Assembly: GCA_038049695.1 (NCBI GenBank)
Contig: CP142451.1
Coordinates: 33,216,001-33,280,000 of the forward strand
Length of the DNA stretch: 64,000 nt
Source: Cinnamomum chago
Taxonomy: Eukaryota > Streptophyta > Magnoliopsida > Laurales > Lauraceae
Reading direction: 5' to 3'
In this document: positions 54,729-64,000 of the stretch, piece after piece
Layout of the letters: every line of letters starts with the position of its first letter
How positions within the stretch are numbered: the stretch's first letter is position 1
Notes under the pieces: generated by a model
Told to the model about the DNA's origin: nothing
Database searches by the model: none
Seen by the model: only the letters and a program-made list of their open reading frames with translations
Program-made: the position numbers and the translations under genes

Positions 54729-56313
54729 TGTTAGATTGTATGGACTCGATCCATCAAATGATGTAATAAATTAATTAATTTCTTTATTTATCAATAAAAT
54801 CATACTTTCCTTTCATGAGATGAATGATGTTTTATTACTTAATACACATGACCAATACATATGACATGATGGTTCATTAGATAAACCGGGTCTCATTAGT
54901 ATATTAGATGTGATATATGTATATGGATGAGATCCACATACGGGAGACATGTGTCACAAATCTTATATTTAAATATCTTCACAACCAGCGATGAGACTAA
55001 GCATTTCATCTGATAAGCTTGTAACACTTTGATCACTATGAGATAGTGTGATTTGTCTCGATCATCAGAATGTAAGATTCTAAATCATGGTGCTGGTACA
55101 TTTGATGTATTGAAGGACCATGAGAAGCACCTTATGGAATACTATCTCGATTTTAAGGTCCGTTCTCATAATTCCCTAGCAATAGGCTCTCAATCCTAAG
55201 ACATTGATGAACTCAAGTTTCTATCTATTCATTTGCTTTGAGTCACCAATGAGTGAGGCCAACTGTAGGTCAACACCTCAGTGTCTTTGGTACGTGGTAG
55301 TAGGACTGTGGGAACATCCAATGGTCAAGATGGAATCTATCTATATTATCCCCTTGTGCCAATTAATGGATTTGTCATTAATAAGTGCGCACCCATCTTG
55401 ATTAAGAGTTAATTAGATGGTACAGATGATCATTGTGATTAATTGGGACTCAAAGAGAATAAGATGTGGATTTAAGATTGGAAGGGACATATTTATTCCA
55501 ATTGATCCATGGATATTGATAGAAGGGCCTACTTGTGGTAATTGAAAAGTTTAGGGTCTTCATTGTAATTTATTCCAAAGACTGGAGTGTAATTGCATTT
55601 ATATAGTAGTGTTATTTGCAATTAATTGTGGGCTCGGATTGCACATGAGATGTGGGGTCGCGGTGTCCCAGTTGGAGCCAACTTTCCATGGAATCCCTAG
55701 TGGTCCCCACGCTAGCCCAAGTTATTAGAAAGATAATAATCATACTTGAACTCCAAAAGGAATGAATTAGAAAGTTATTATTTCTATTTGAAGTGGGACT
55801 TCTAATAGTGGTAATAGTAAGTTACTAATTGTTGTGGAAGTGGGACTTCTATAATAATTAGAAATGAGAAAGTTACTAATTATTTTGGAAGTAGGACTTC
55901 TATTTAATTAGTAACAACAGGAGGTTTGAAAAGCTATAAAAGGAGACAAAAGGGGGCAGGATGTCCCACCTTGGAATTCATGCCCAGCCCCCTTCTTTTG
56001 TGCAATAGTTGCACCCCTCTCTCTCATCTCTTTCTCTTCTAGTTCTTTGGAGTTTCTAGTAGGGTTTTCTCTTGGAGTTTCCCCCAATCTTCTTGAGAAA
56101 AGAGATCTGATAGTGGGTCATAGCGTGGAAAACAACAAGGTTTTGGAGATCCTAATTTGCTTCAAGAAGATTTCTTGTTCAAACTAATTATCTTATTCTC
56201 CATTAGAGTACTGCCGGGCTTCAAAGGTATAATCTACTCTATTTGTTGTGGATTGTTTTTGGATGCATGGTGTTGCTGATTTTTATCTTTTAGATAGGTT
56301 TTATTACTGTACA
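54729..56313 (+). repeat. Candidate Copia solo LTR
   Basis: A 1.6-kb non-coding stretch starts TGTTAGATTGTATGG and may end CTGTACA. It carries a clear TATA box with downstream leader (CTATAAAAGGAGACAAAAG at 55935), and a CT-rich, exon-like leader after it. It also has a thrice-repeated GTTACTAATT...GGAAGTGGGACTTCT motif (about 55790-55920). The layout is that of a long Copia LTR. No flanking target duplication was found, so a solo LTR is an inference. Confidence 0.45.
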
Positions 56314-58084
56314 TGATTGATGAGATGGAGGGATTGCATCCTGCATATGGTTTATGGCCTTATGAGTACTTGATCTCTGAGTCAAGTGGGTCAAAAGTTT
56401 TGAAAATATGTCCACGAGGCCCACCTACTTCCAACACTATATACAAGTTATGTTTGAGTTTCTTCAAAATCCAGTATACTTTATACTGGTGTAGTAATGA
56501 ATCCTCTTATACGAAGTGAGTTCACCATATCCAATTTGAGCCCAACAAGTCCTACTTGGTCGGTATGAGAACATCAAGCCCAGCTAGGCCTGTCTGAGCC
56601 TGATAAGCTCATCTAGGATCAACTCAAACCAATCTGGAAATGAAGATCTCCATAAAATCAACAAGAATTTCACTCTCAGACAAAAGCAGGGGTGGACCTA
56701 AGTATTGCTACGCGGGTGCACGCGCACTCGTGAGATTGGAGAAACTCCTTAATAATACCTTAAAAAAATTTCTTTTCTCATTTGACTTCTTAACTTGACC
56801 ATTGTCCGCACCACCCAAATGAAAATCCTAGGTCCGCCACAAAAGCTACCAAATAGTTCACAAAACTGCCTTCTCAAAGCTTGAAAGCAGATGCGTCGGG
56901 TCTTTAAAGTCTGAGTTGGAGGTGTGGAGATTTGTGTAGTTTATGTTCTAGTTAGCAACTTGATGTCAAGGGAGAAATATGCCATGTAGATCCATTAGGG
57001 CATATTGATAGGGGTGAATCAAAGAATGGCTTATTTTTGACAAAAAAATACATATTGATTGATAGCTGTAAAAGATTGGAGCAATAATTAGCTAGCCCAT
57101 ACAAAGGGTACATCAATCTCTAGGAAAGCCTAGGAAAAATCCAAATAAGAGGCAAGTGAAGTGAGTCAATTGCTGCCGAAACTGTTTGTGGGATCGATTG
57201 TTTTCATAAAATATATAGGAACCGAATACATTAGAATTTATGGTCAAATGAGCTCTAAAGATCAGGTGAGGCATAAAAGATGTGAGGTAGTAATACAGAT
57301 ACAACCCTCACTTTTCCCAAGACTGTAGGAGTCAATGCCGATGTATTAAATTATATGAAACAAATATACCCTAAATGCTTGATTGGAAAAGGTGAAAGAT
57401 GATAGCGAAGGTGAATTTGCTAGCAAGGACACAAACAATAAAGACAAGATAATAGTTCCTTTTGGGAAATTAATGGTTCCATGCATGACTGTAGAACCCA
57501 TTACTATATGTTCATTTTCAAAACCATGCAACTATATAGAGGAGCATTTTACCAATTTGCACCATTGGATCTCCAACGTGGTTGTCAATTTCATTTTAGA
57601 TTAGATCTCGTTCCAATTTGGCTCCAAACTAGAATGTTTTTGGTTGAATCGAAATTTCAATATATATTTCAGAGTCTTTTTTAGAAAAATATTTAAAAAT
57701 TAAAAAATATATATAAGAACTAAAATTCCAACCTAACAAATAAGTTGTATACATTTAATTTAATCGATTATATCAATAGTGCATATTTCTACAACCCAAA
57801 TCATGAACAATTTGTTAACCATGTGTGCATGCAGTGAAATAAGACATTTCTCAAATCTCAACTCATAATATTCAATTTAAACCCAACCCAACTCAGACTA
57901 AGGTTGTGAAATGGACTTATGGAAAGTCTTTGATCAAACAATTGGCCATATTCAATTAACAAAAAAAAAAACTCTCAGTAGTTATTCCTCAAATCCCTCT
58001 GTATATGTATATGGTAGAGCCATGGGTCTCATTAGTCAATCAGGCATCTTATTTTAAAAAGTAGCTTCTAACTAAAAATGGCTC
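56314..58084. other. Intergenic sequence, no gene recognised
   Basis: No recognisable coding sequence is seen. The stretch AGGGGTGGACCTAAGT near 56694 resembles ends of a common plant repeat, seen again near 58438. Confidence 0.5.
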
Positions 58085-58128
58085 AGCATCATCCTCATCA
58101 TCAAAGCTTTTTCCAACTATGTCAGTTA
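58085..58128 (-). mobile_element. RTE LINE 3'-end fragment
   Basis: On the minus strand GACATAGTTGGAAAAAGC is followed by TTTGATGATGAGGATGATG, the RTE-type 3' end, as at 38625-38700. It lies next to the target duplication of the following MULE. Confidence 0.5.
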
Positions 58129-58138
58129 GTTCACATTA

Positions 58139-59161
58139 GAGATTTTTGTATATACCCCCCCTAAGGTTTGTAGGATTTGTATAGAGGCCCCTGAGGTTTT
58201 AGTATTTGTAAATAGGCCCTTCATTTTCCTTTTTAATACCCTTCATGTCCCCAAAATCAACATTCCTAACAAGAATGGGCAGCCACCATGGGATTTGTGT
58301 TGGATTTTTATATAAATGACAACTTTGCCCTTACATCCATAAAATAAAAATGAGTATATTATTATTTACAAAAACACCATTATTTTATCTCAAGTCCTAA
58401 TGACTTCTTTCAATATCTCTCTCATGCACATGACCAGGGGTGGACCCAAGTACAAGGCCTAGGGACTAGAGCCCCCACCCATCTCTGAAAAAAGTTTAAC
58501 AAACCCCAACCCCCCCCGCCCCACCCCCCGCGCAAATTCTAAAAACTAATACTTTTTTTTCTTTTACATTTGCCCATTGCCCCAATATTACTTTTATATA
58601 GAGCCAAACCATCACAACCACCACCACCACCACCACCACCCCACCCCACCCCATCCCCCCTTTCCTAATTTCTAAAACTTTTATATTTGCCCGTTCCCTA
58701 ATATTTCCTTTACACCCCCTACACATGAAGCATAATCATGTATTTTAAAACTTTAATCAATCCAATGGTGGGCCATATATGGATTGGATAAATGATAACC
58801 GGTTATAAGTACAGGAGTTGATTGTTGTCATGATCAATTTGGATTTAATGAAATGAGCCCCATATTGATAAGAAAAAATGAATTTATGTTGGGTTATTCT
58901 ATCACACTAAGTGCAATTGTTAATGTTACATGCTTTATAAAAAAAATCAAGTCCAAGCTTTTCAAATAATGCACATAAAGATAAAAGAGAAGGACAAAAG
59001 TGTCATTTCACTCTAAAAACCTATGGTGGTTGGAAGACTATTGATTTTAGGGACACAAAAGGTAATAAAATGAAGATGCATGGCCCTATTTGTTAATATT
59101 AAAACCTTAGGAGCCTATTTACAAATCCTACAAATCTTAGGGGGGTATATACAAAAACCTC
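58139..59161. mobile_element. MULE, non-autonomous, with perfect 9-bp target duplication
   Basis: The 1023-bp element is flanked by TTCACATTA on both sides (58130-58138 and 59162-59170). Inverted ends of about 110 bp start GAGATTTTTGTATATACCCC (left) and GAGGTTTTTGTATATACCCC (right, complement). Both continue through AGGTTTGTAGGATTTGTA-like words to TTTTAGGGACA / TGTCCCCAAAA. No transposase is present. The interior holds C-rich runs (58505-58530) and a CCA repeat (58617-58650). Confidence 0.88.
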
Positions 59162-59242
59162 TTCACATTATAGTTGTGATAAATGTTTTATATCAGTTGT
59201 CAACTTTTATTTGGTGCAACCCTCCTCTTTTTTTTATATATA

Positions 59243-59397
59243 GGGAGATGCTCCTATGAGAGATGCTCTCACCATACTATGAGAGATAAGGTGGAGGTCA
59301 TCACATTCATATCTAATACCAACAACTTAAATGTGAGGGCCCCCACTCCTATCTCTCATATAAGGTGAGAGATATGTTTCATATGAACATCTCCCCC
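59243..59397. mobile_element. MITE E in a TA microsatellite
   Basis: It is 155 bp. The left end GGGAGATGCTCCTATGAGAG and right end (complement) GGGGGAGATGTTCATATGAA are inverted relatives with an inner CTCTCACC...TATGAGAGATA segment on both arms. TA repeats lie at 59235-59242 and 59398-59412. Confidence 0.7.
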
Positions 59398-59608
59398 ATA
59401 TATATATATATATGAGTTATGCTACAAAACTCCCCGGGCCCTTTTTTCTTTTAGCCAATAAAAGTTATTCGATTCTCTCTACTAAATATTTTCCTACAAA
59501 GGTGAATCTCTTAAAATATTAACAAATCATTGGCTATTAGATAGGGGCAGAAACTCCCCTTTTGAGATATGAGAGTTTTTGAGAATTTTCTATATATATA
59601 TTTATATA

Positions 59609-60000
59609 GAGAACAAGGCTCTCATAAGCTGAAACTTAGGATAAGGTAAGTTGAAGTAAGCTCAATTGTGTGGTGGGGTCCACCTGAGGACCCACATGGG
59701 GATGGGGGTGGGGAGGATTTTAAAGACTCTCTAGGACCCTCCTTCCTGCAAAAAATCAGCCCTAACTGTGGTTTCTATCATCTCCATTGGGCACCAAAAG
59801 TTTCATGGTCAATGATCCATTCGGATCGGTACACAGTCGATCCAACAGTCTAGTAAATTTGGATTTGACCAAAAGTTGGTGGGTATGTGCAATTTAGGGG
59901 GGTAGTGTGTTTGGTCCATTTGGATGGACCAAGGATGGGTTCCAGAATCGTTAGCTTACGGAATCTTATTCTAAGCTTAAGCTTAGGAGAGCCGTGCTCA
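59609..60000 (+). mobile_element. MITE F in a TA microsatellite
   Basis: It is 392 bp. The ends GAACAAGGCTCTCATAAGC and, in complement, GAGCACGGCTCTCCTAAGC are inverted and of the same family as MITE A. The interior includes GGACCCTCCTTCCTGC and TGTTTGGTCCATTTGGATG. TA repeats lie on both sides. Confidence 0.72.
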
Positions 60001-60011
60001 TATATATATAT

Positions 60012-60305
60012 AAAGCTTAGGATAAAATCCCGTAAGCTCGCACTTGTGGGGCCCACCCTTGGTTCATCCAAATGGACCAAACACATGACCCCCCTATATT
60101 GCACATGTCCATCAAGTTTTGGTCAGATCTGAATTTACTGGACCATTGGATCGACTGTATACCGATTTCAATGGACTGTTGACCATTAAAATTTTAGGGC
60201 CCGGATGAAGATGATAAAAACCACGGTTGGGGGCTGAATTTTTGTACAGAGGAGGGTCCTAGGGAGTCCTTGAAACCAATGATAAAAGCTTAGTATGTGT
60301 TGTGC

Positions 60306-60314
<9 letters not shown>
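60012..60314 (-). mobile_element. MITE G, inverted copy of F
   Basis: The reverse complement of this stretch follows MITE F word for word in order: GGACCCTCC, GTGGTTTTTATCATC, ACAGTCGATCCAA, TGTGTTTGGTCCATTTGG, GTAAGC...TAAGCTT. The two copies face each other across an 11-bp TA repeat. The end nearest F has lost about 20 bp, and the far end merges into GT/TA repeats. Confidence 0.7.
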
Positions 60315-60349
<35 letters not shown>

Positions 60350-60351
<2 letters not shown>

Positions 60352-60519
60352 GGAATGTTCATATGCATCCATCCCTCACCATGGGGTGAGGGATGCTTCC
60401 ATAAATAGGGGGTTTCAAGTACAAAAGGGAAATTTCAAGTACATAGGGTGTACTTGAAACCCCTCATTTATAGAAGCATCCCTCACCCCATGGTGAGGGA
60501 TGGATGCATATGAACATTC

Positions 60520-60522
<3 letters not shown>
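60350..60522. mobile_element. MITE H, near-perfect hairpin in a TA microsatellite
   Basis: It is 173 bp. Arms of about 70 bp start GGGGAATGTTCATATGCATC on both sides, then CATCCCTCACCATGGGGTGA. They pair almost without mismatch and leave a short loop. TA repeats of about 35 bp flank both sides (60315-60349 and 60523-60560). Confidence 0.85.
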
Positions 60523-60560
<38 letters not shown>

Positions 60561-60563
<3 letters not shown>

Positions 60564-60984
60564 GCTTTGGGACCGAGCACTTATAGAAAATGGCACATAT
60601 TTGAGGCAAGATTAAGGTTTATTTGGATATGGTTCCATTTACGATGGAATAGATCCCTCTCTATAATCCACCTCCAACATGGATCTTATGTGTTTCGAAC
60701 AAATCTAATATTGACTAAGGTAGTGTTTGAAAAGTCTTAATTTTATCTCTTATTGACTTAAAACGGTTTCAAACCGCTTTTAGAGTGTTTGGTTCTGCTT
60801 TTCACATGCCTTTCTCAATAGGAGAATAGACATGAAAGTGTCTTTTCCAAGAATCAATGAAATTGCTAAGATTTGAAGTAGACATCCCAGGCCACGCTGA
60901 AGCGGATAGACTTCATAGCTACAGTGCATTTGACGTTATCACAGGGCAATCCAATTTTTCCTCTTTTTTTTAAAAAAAATTTTT
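60561..60984. other. Spacer without a gene
   Basis: No feature is recognised apart from T/A runs at 60963-60985. Confidence 0.5.
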
Positions 60985-61620
60985 GGCCCCTTAAGCCCTA
61001 TCCAAACCGTTGGATAGATTTATAAGATCAAACACGACTATGGGTCAAATTTTCAACCGTTGGATGCTCATATATTTTGAGATATTTGTAATAAACCCTC
61101 TAAGCTTATATTATCATTTCTGACTTTTGTGGGCCCCATACTCAAGATCTGAATCGTTCATCCTATTTGGAAGGATAAACACGGCTACTACCCCAAATTT
61201 TGTTGACTAATTCATTTTGGATCACAAGAAATTAGCAAAAAACTATAGACCGTTGATTATTATATGCTTAATTGACAAAGTTTTGGACATTGTCCACACA
61301 ATCCCCTTTTTTTCGTTTTTCTTTAATTGTGGGACCCTAGTTTACAATCTGAACCGTAAAATCTCTTAAGAAGACTAAAAATGGCTATCACACAAATTTC
61401 AACCGTTGATCCTTCACCAATCTTTGAATATTTGCAGACAAATGTGAACTACTTGATGTTATCTTCTAAATATTTTGGGCCCCTATATTAAGATCCACAC
61501 CGTTGATCCTCTTTGAAAGGCTAAACATAATTATGGTGTTGAATTTCAGCCCCTGATTCTTTGTAAATCTCAAGATATTTGCAAAAAACCTATCGACCAT
61601 TGATTTAAAAAATTCTATTT
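60985..61620. repeat. Four-copy diverged tandem repeat
   Basis: Units start at GGCCCC/GGACCC words at 60985, 61132, 61332 and 61478. Each continues with a CC...ATCT-GAACCGTT-like line, an AGACTAAAxATGGCTA-like line, and a CAAATTTCAACCGTTGATCC-like line. The spacings are 147, 200 and 146 bp, which suggests a duplicated two-unit block. There is no ORF. Confidence 0.6.
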
Positions 61621-61885
61621 TAATCAGTTTTTTTGTCTTACCAAACAAACTTTTTCTGTAGCATCTATTTCAATTAGGGCCATTTGAAATAGATCTGCTT
61701 CATGCAAATCAGTATCATATAGATAAGATTTGCCCAATAAGGGCTAAAAAGTCAATAATGATTTGAAAACCAAGGCCAGTATCAATATACTTGGGTTAAT
61801 GAACTGTTGAGAATATAAGTGGGACTTAAGGATATGATGCAACCTTTATATACTTTCGAAAGAGCATTATAATCTATGTTTCTTT

Positions 61886-64000
61886 TGTGAGGCCCCACTC
61901 CTGGTGGACCCTCAATTTGAATTTGAATACTATATTTTAGCCCAAGAGTATTTATATATACTAATTATTGAGTTTAGTAAGGGTAGTTAGTATTTTCCTA
62001 AGTTTTAGTTAGATTAGTCTAGTTGTGTTATTTGTAGAATTAATAAAGAGTCTTTTATAATTTCTAGAGTTAGTTAGTGAGTTAAAGGCCCTAGTTAGAT
62101 ATTAGTAATTACTATAAGGGGGTCTCCACTTGAGAAGCTTCTAGATTCCCACCTAAAGACCAAACTATCCTAACCCAAACCCTAATTCTATGTTAATTAA
62201 AAGGGCCTTTTAGTACTTAGCCACTCAACCTCACCCTATATAACTCTTTCCTCCCATTTTCCCTACGTTGGCTACCATCTCACTCTCATTTCCTTCAAGT
62301 CTCTTCTCTCATTTCCCTCCAACACTCTCTCATTTTCCTCCAATTCTTTCCTCCTCTCTTCCTCTCTCTAAAACCCTAGATCTAGGACTTCAAGAAGAAG
62401 AAGGCTATCTACCACAATTCCAGCAGCAACTTATCCTAAGAATCTTCATCTCTATCTTACTAGTCTCTCATTTCTCTTCAAATCAAGGTATGAGCCCTTT
62501 CCTAGTGCAATTTCATTAGAAAGCCCTCTTTCTCTCTCTAGATTCCTCTTCCTTATAGCAATTCTCTATGGATGTGGGAATAGGAGTAGAGATCTTTTCT
62601 AGATCTGAGATTTTGGACTGGTTTTGTGGTTGGGAAGACTATAGGAGCTTTGGATTGCTTTTATATAGCTTGGATCTTTCTTCTCTCTCTCTCTCTACAA
62701 TCTTGCATTTCGATTAAGGCAAGTACAATATACTTATTTAGCATAGAATGTATGTTTTCCTTTACATTGATTTTGTAATTTCAATTCAATTGACGTACAT
62801 ATGTTAGATCTACCTTTGAGCTTAGTTTTGATGGATTTTGGCCATTGATGGATGAGTTCTCTCTTTTGGAAGATCAATGGCCCAATTTGATGATGGATGG
62901 TGACAGATTGAAGTGTATTTGTAGTCTTTTATGTTTATGTGATGAATGGTGTGGATTGGAGATGATTTAGAGGAATCCTGGTTCGAAATTGGTTGGAAGA
63001 GGCAGAATTCTAGAAATTATAACAGGCGTGTGTACTCGGTCGACCGACCTGCAAGGAGGTTGATCGAAGACACTGTATTTTGGGAAAATCCAAGTCCCAG
63101 TTATCTTCCTGTGGAATTTTCAATCCCGTGTACTCGGTCGACCGAAGACACAGGATCTGCAAGGGAATAACTGAGAGCTGGGAATTTCTAACAGACTCAG
63201 AAACCAGTATTCCCGATCGACCGACCCCTGTGCCAGGTCGACCGAGGACACTGAAAATCACAAGTTCTGAGATATGACCTGTACCCTGTCTGACCCAGGT
63301 AAATCTGTGTACCGGGTCGACCGGCTGACCACCCGGTCGATTGGATACACTGTAAATCTCAGAGTACAAATCAGATTTCAATTCCTGATCTGCAGCATAG
63401 CAGGTCGACCCGACCCTTGCTAGGTCGACCTACCACACTGCATATAGACTGCAGGTTGACCCGACCCTTGCTAGGTCGACCTGCCACACCGCAGATAGAC
63501 ATTTCTGGGTTCAACCTATTTTGGGGACTTTGATCGTTTGTGGGGCCCATTGACCATCCAAATGAACCTTTATTGATGTGCCAAGGCCGAGTCAATGGTG
63601 TGGCTCAACCTTGACTCGTGTGGACTACCAAGTAGGGTCTTGGTTGTTTAATCTACGTTGATCCGATCCTTAAACGTTGTCAATGATGCCTGTAACTTCA
63701 GGAGCACCAAACACAGTATCCATTGACATCATATCAAATTACCTGAGATGAACCTGGACCCGAATGTGGATCATTACCTAGGTTGGATTATTGATATTTT
63801 CCTGTTGATTTTTGTACTTGGAGTTCTTACTTTACTTATCATATTACTGTCACTCTTGTATCCTTACTATAGCTTATAACTATTAATTAAATGGGAAATG
63901 GATGACCTGAACCTAGGACTACTTAGAGGTGACCCGATGGTGTGATTGGGAGAACACTGACTCGTGTCTGTGGCTAGGCGGGCCCCTTTTATGGCCTTAG
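61886..64000 (+). repeat. Probable gypsy-type LTR, cut by the window edge
   Basis: It starts TGTGAGGCCCCACTCC. A TATATAA box lies at 62237, followed by a CT-rich transcribed-leader-like stretch (62280-62400). A block with seven perfect GGTCGACC palindromes follows at 63038-63480. It resembles long LTRs of plant gypsy elements, but the other end and any internal region are outside the window. No coding region is seen. Confidence 0.4.

Noticed and set aside
56690-58480. AGGGGTGGACC words at 56694 and 58438 considered as ends of one element
   Set aside because: Both are in the same orientation, and the second lies inside the well-bounded MULE at 58139-59161, so they do not delimit one element.

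Overview
This is nuclear DNA of a flowering plant. The evidence is plant-type LTR retrotransposons, plant L1 and RTE LINE remnants, many MITEs, long microsatellites, and two plant genes with plant-only architecture. The species cannot be named from the sequence. Most of the 64 kb is layered transposon. Only two apparently functional host genes are visible, both on the minus strand.

Left third. Positions 1-10587 hold a tandem, shared-LTR, gag-only Copia-like element on the minus strand (LTR-internal-LTR-internal, running off the left edge). Its 6001-bp unit is almost perfectly repeated. Next is a MULE-like DNA transposon (10957-12807) with a TRIM retroelement sitting in its left arm. From 13034 to 15622 there are several small inverted-repeat MITEs, each embedded in a TA microsatellite, with a decayed Copia gag remnant among them. 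A 9.6-kb Ty3/gypsy element of the Tat lineage (16408-25972, plus strand) is complete in outline but old and broken. It carries an antisense ORF region between pol and the 3' LTR. After it comes a CACTA-like MITE split by a MULE with a 9-bp target duplication.

Middle. The first host gene is a single-exon DUF579 glucuronic-acid O-methyltransferase of the arabinogalactan-methyltransferase type (30549-31397). Then come gene-poor DNA, a MITE and RTE LINE remnants. The second host gene is a mitochondrial gamma-carbonic-anhydrase-like subunit of complex I (gamma-CAL; exons 50195-50558 and 39919-40295). Its single 9.9-kb intron is filled with LINE, Copia and duplication debris.

Right third. A Pack-MULE-like element (about 50775-52233) lies just upstream of the gamma-CAL start. 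It contains two adjoining mini-Helitrons and a broken copy of the first exon of the Golgi tether gene COG5. Further right are a TRIM remnant, a candidate Copia solo LTR, a MULE with a perfect 9-bp target duplication (58139-59161), another cluster of MITEs in TA repeats including a head-to-head pair, a diverged tandem repeat block, and the start of a probable gypsy LTR rich in GGTCGACC palindromes that runs off the right edge.

The two host genes share no evident pathway: one modifies cell-wall polysaccharide in the Golgi, the other belongs to respiratory complex I. All coordinates and similarities come from reading by eye and from remembered family features. No database search was run.
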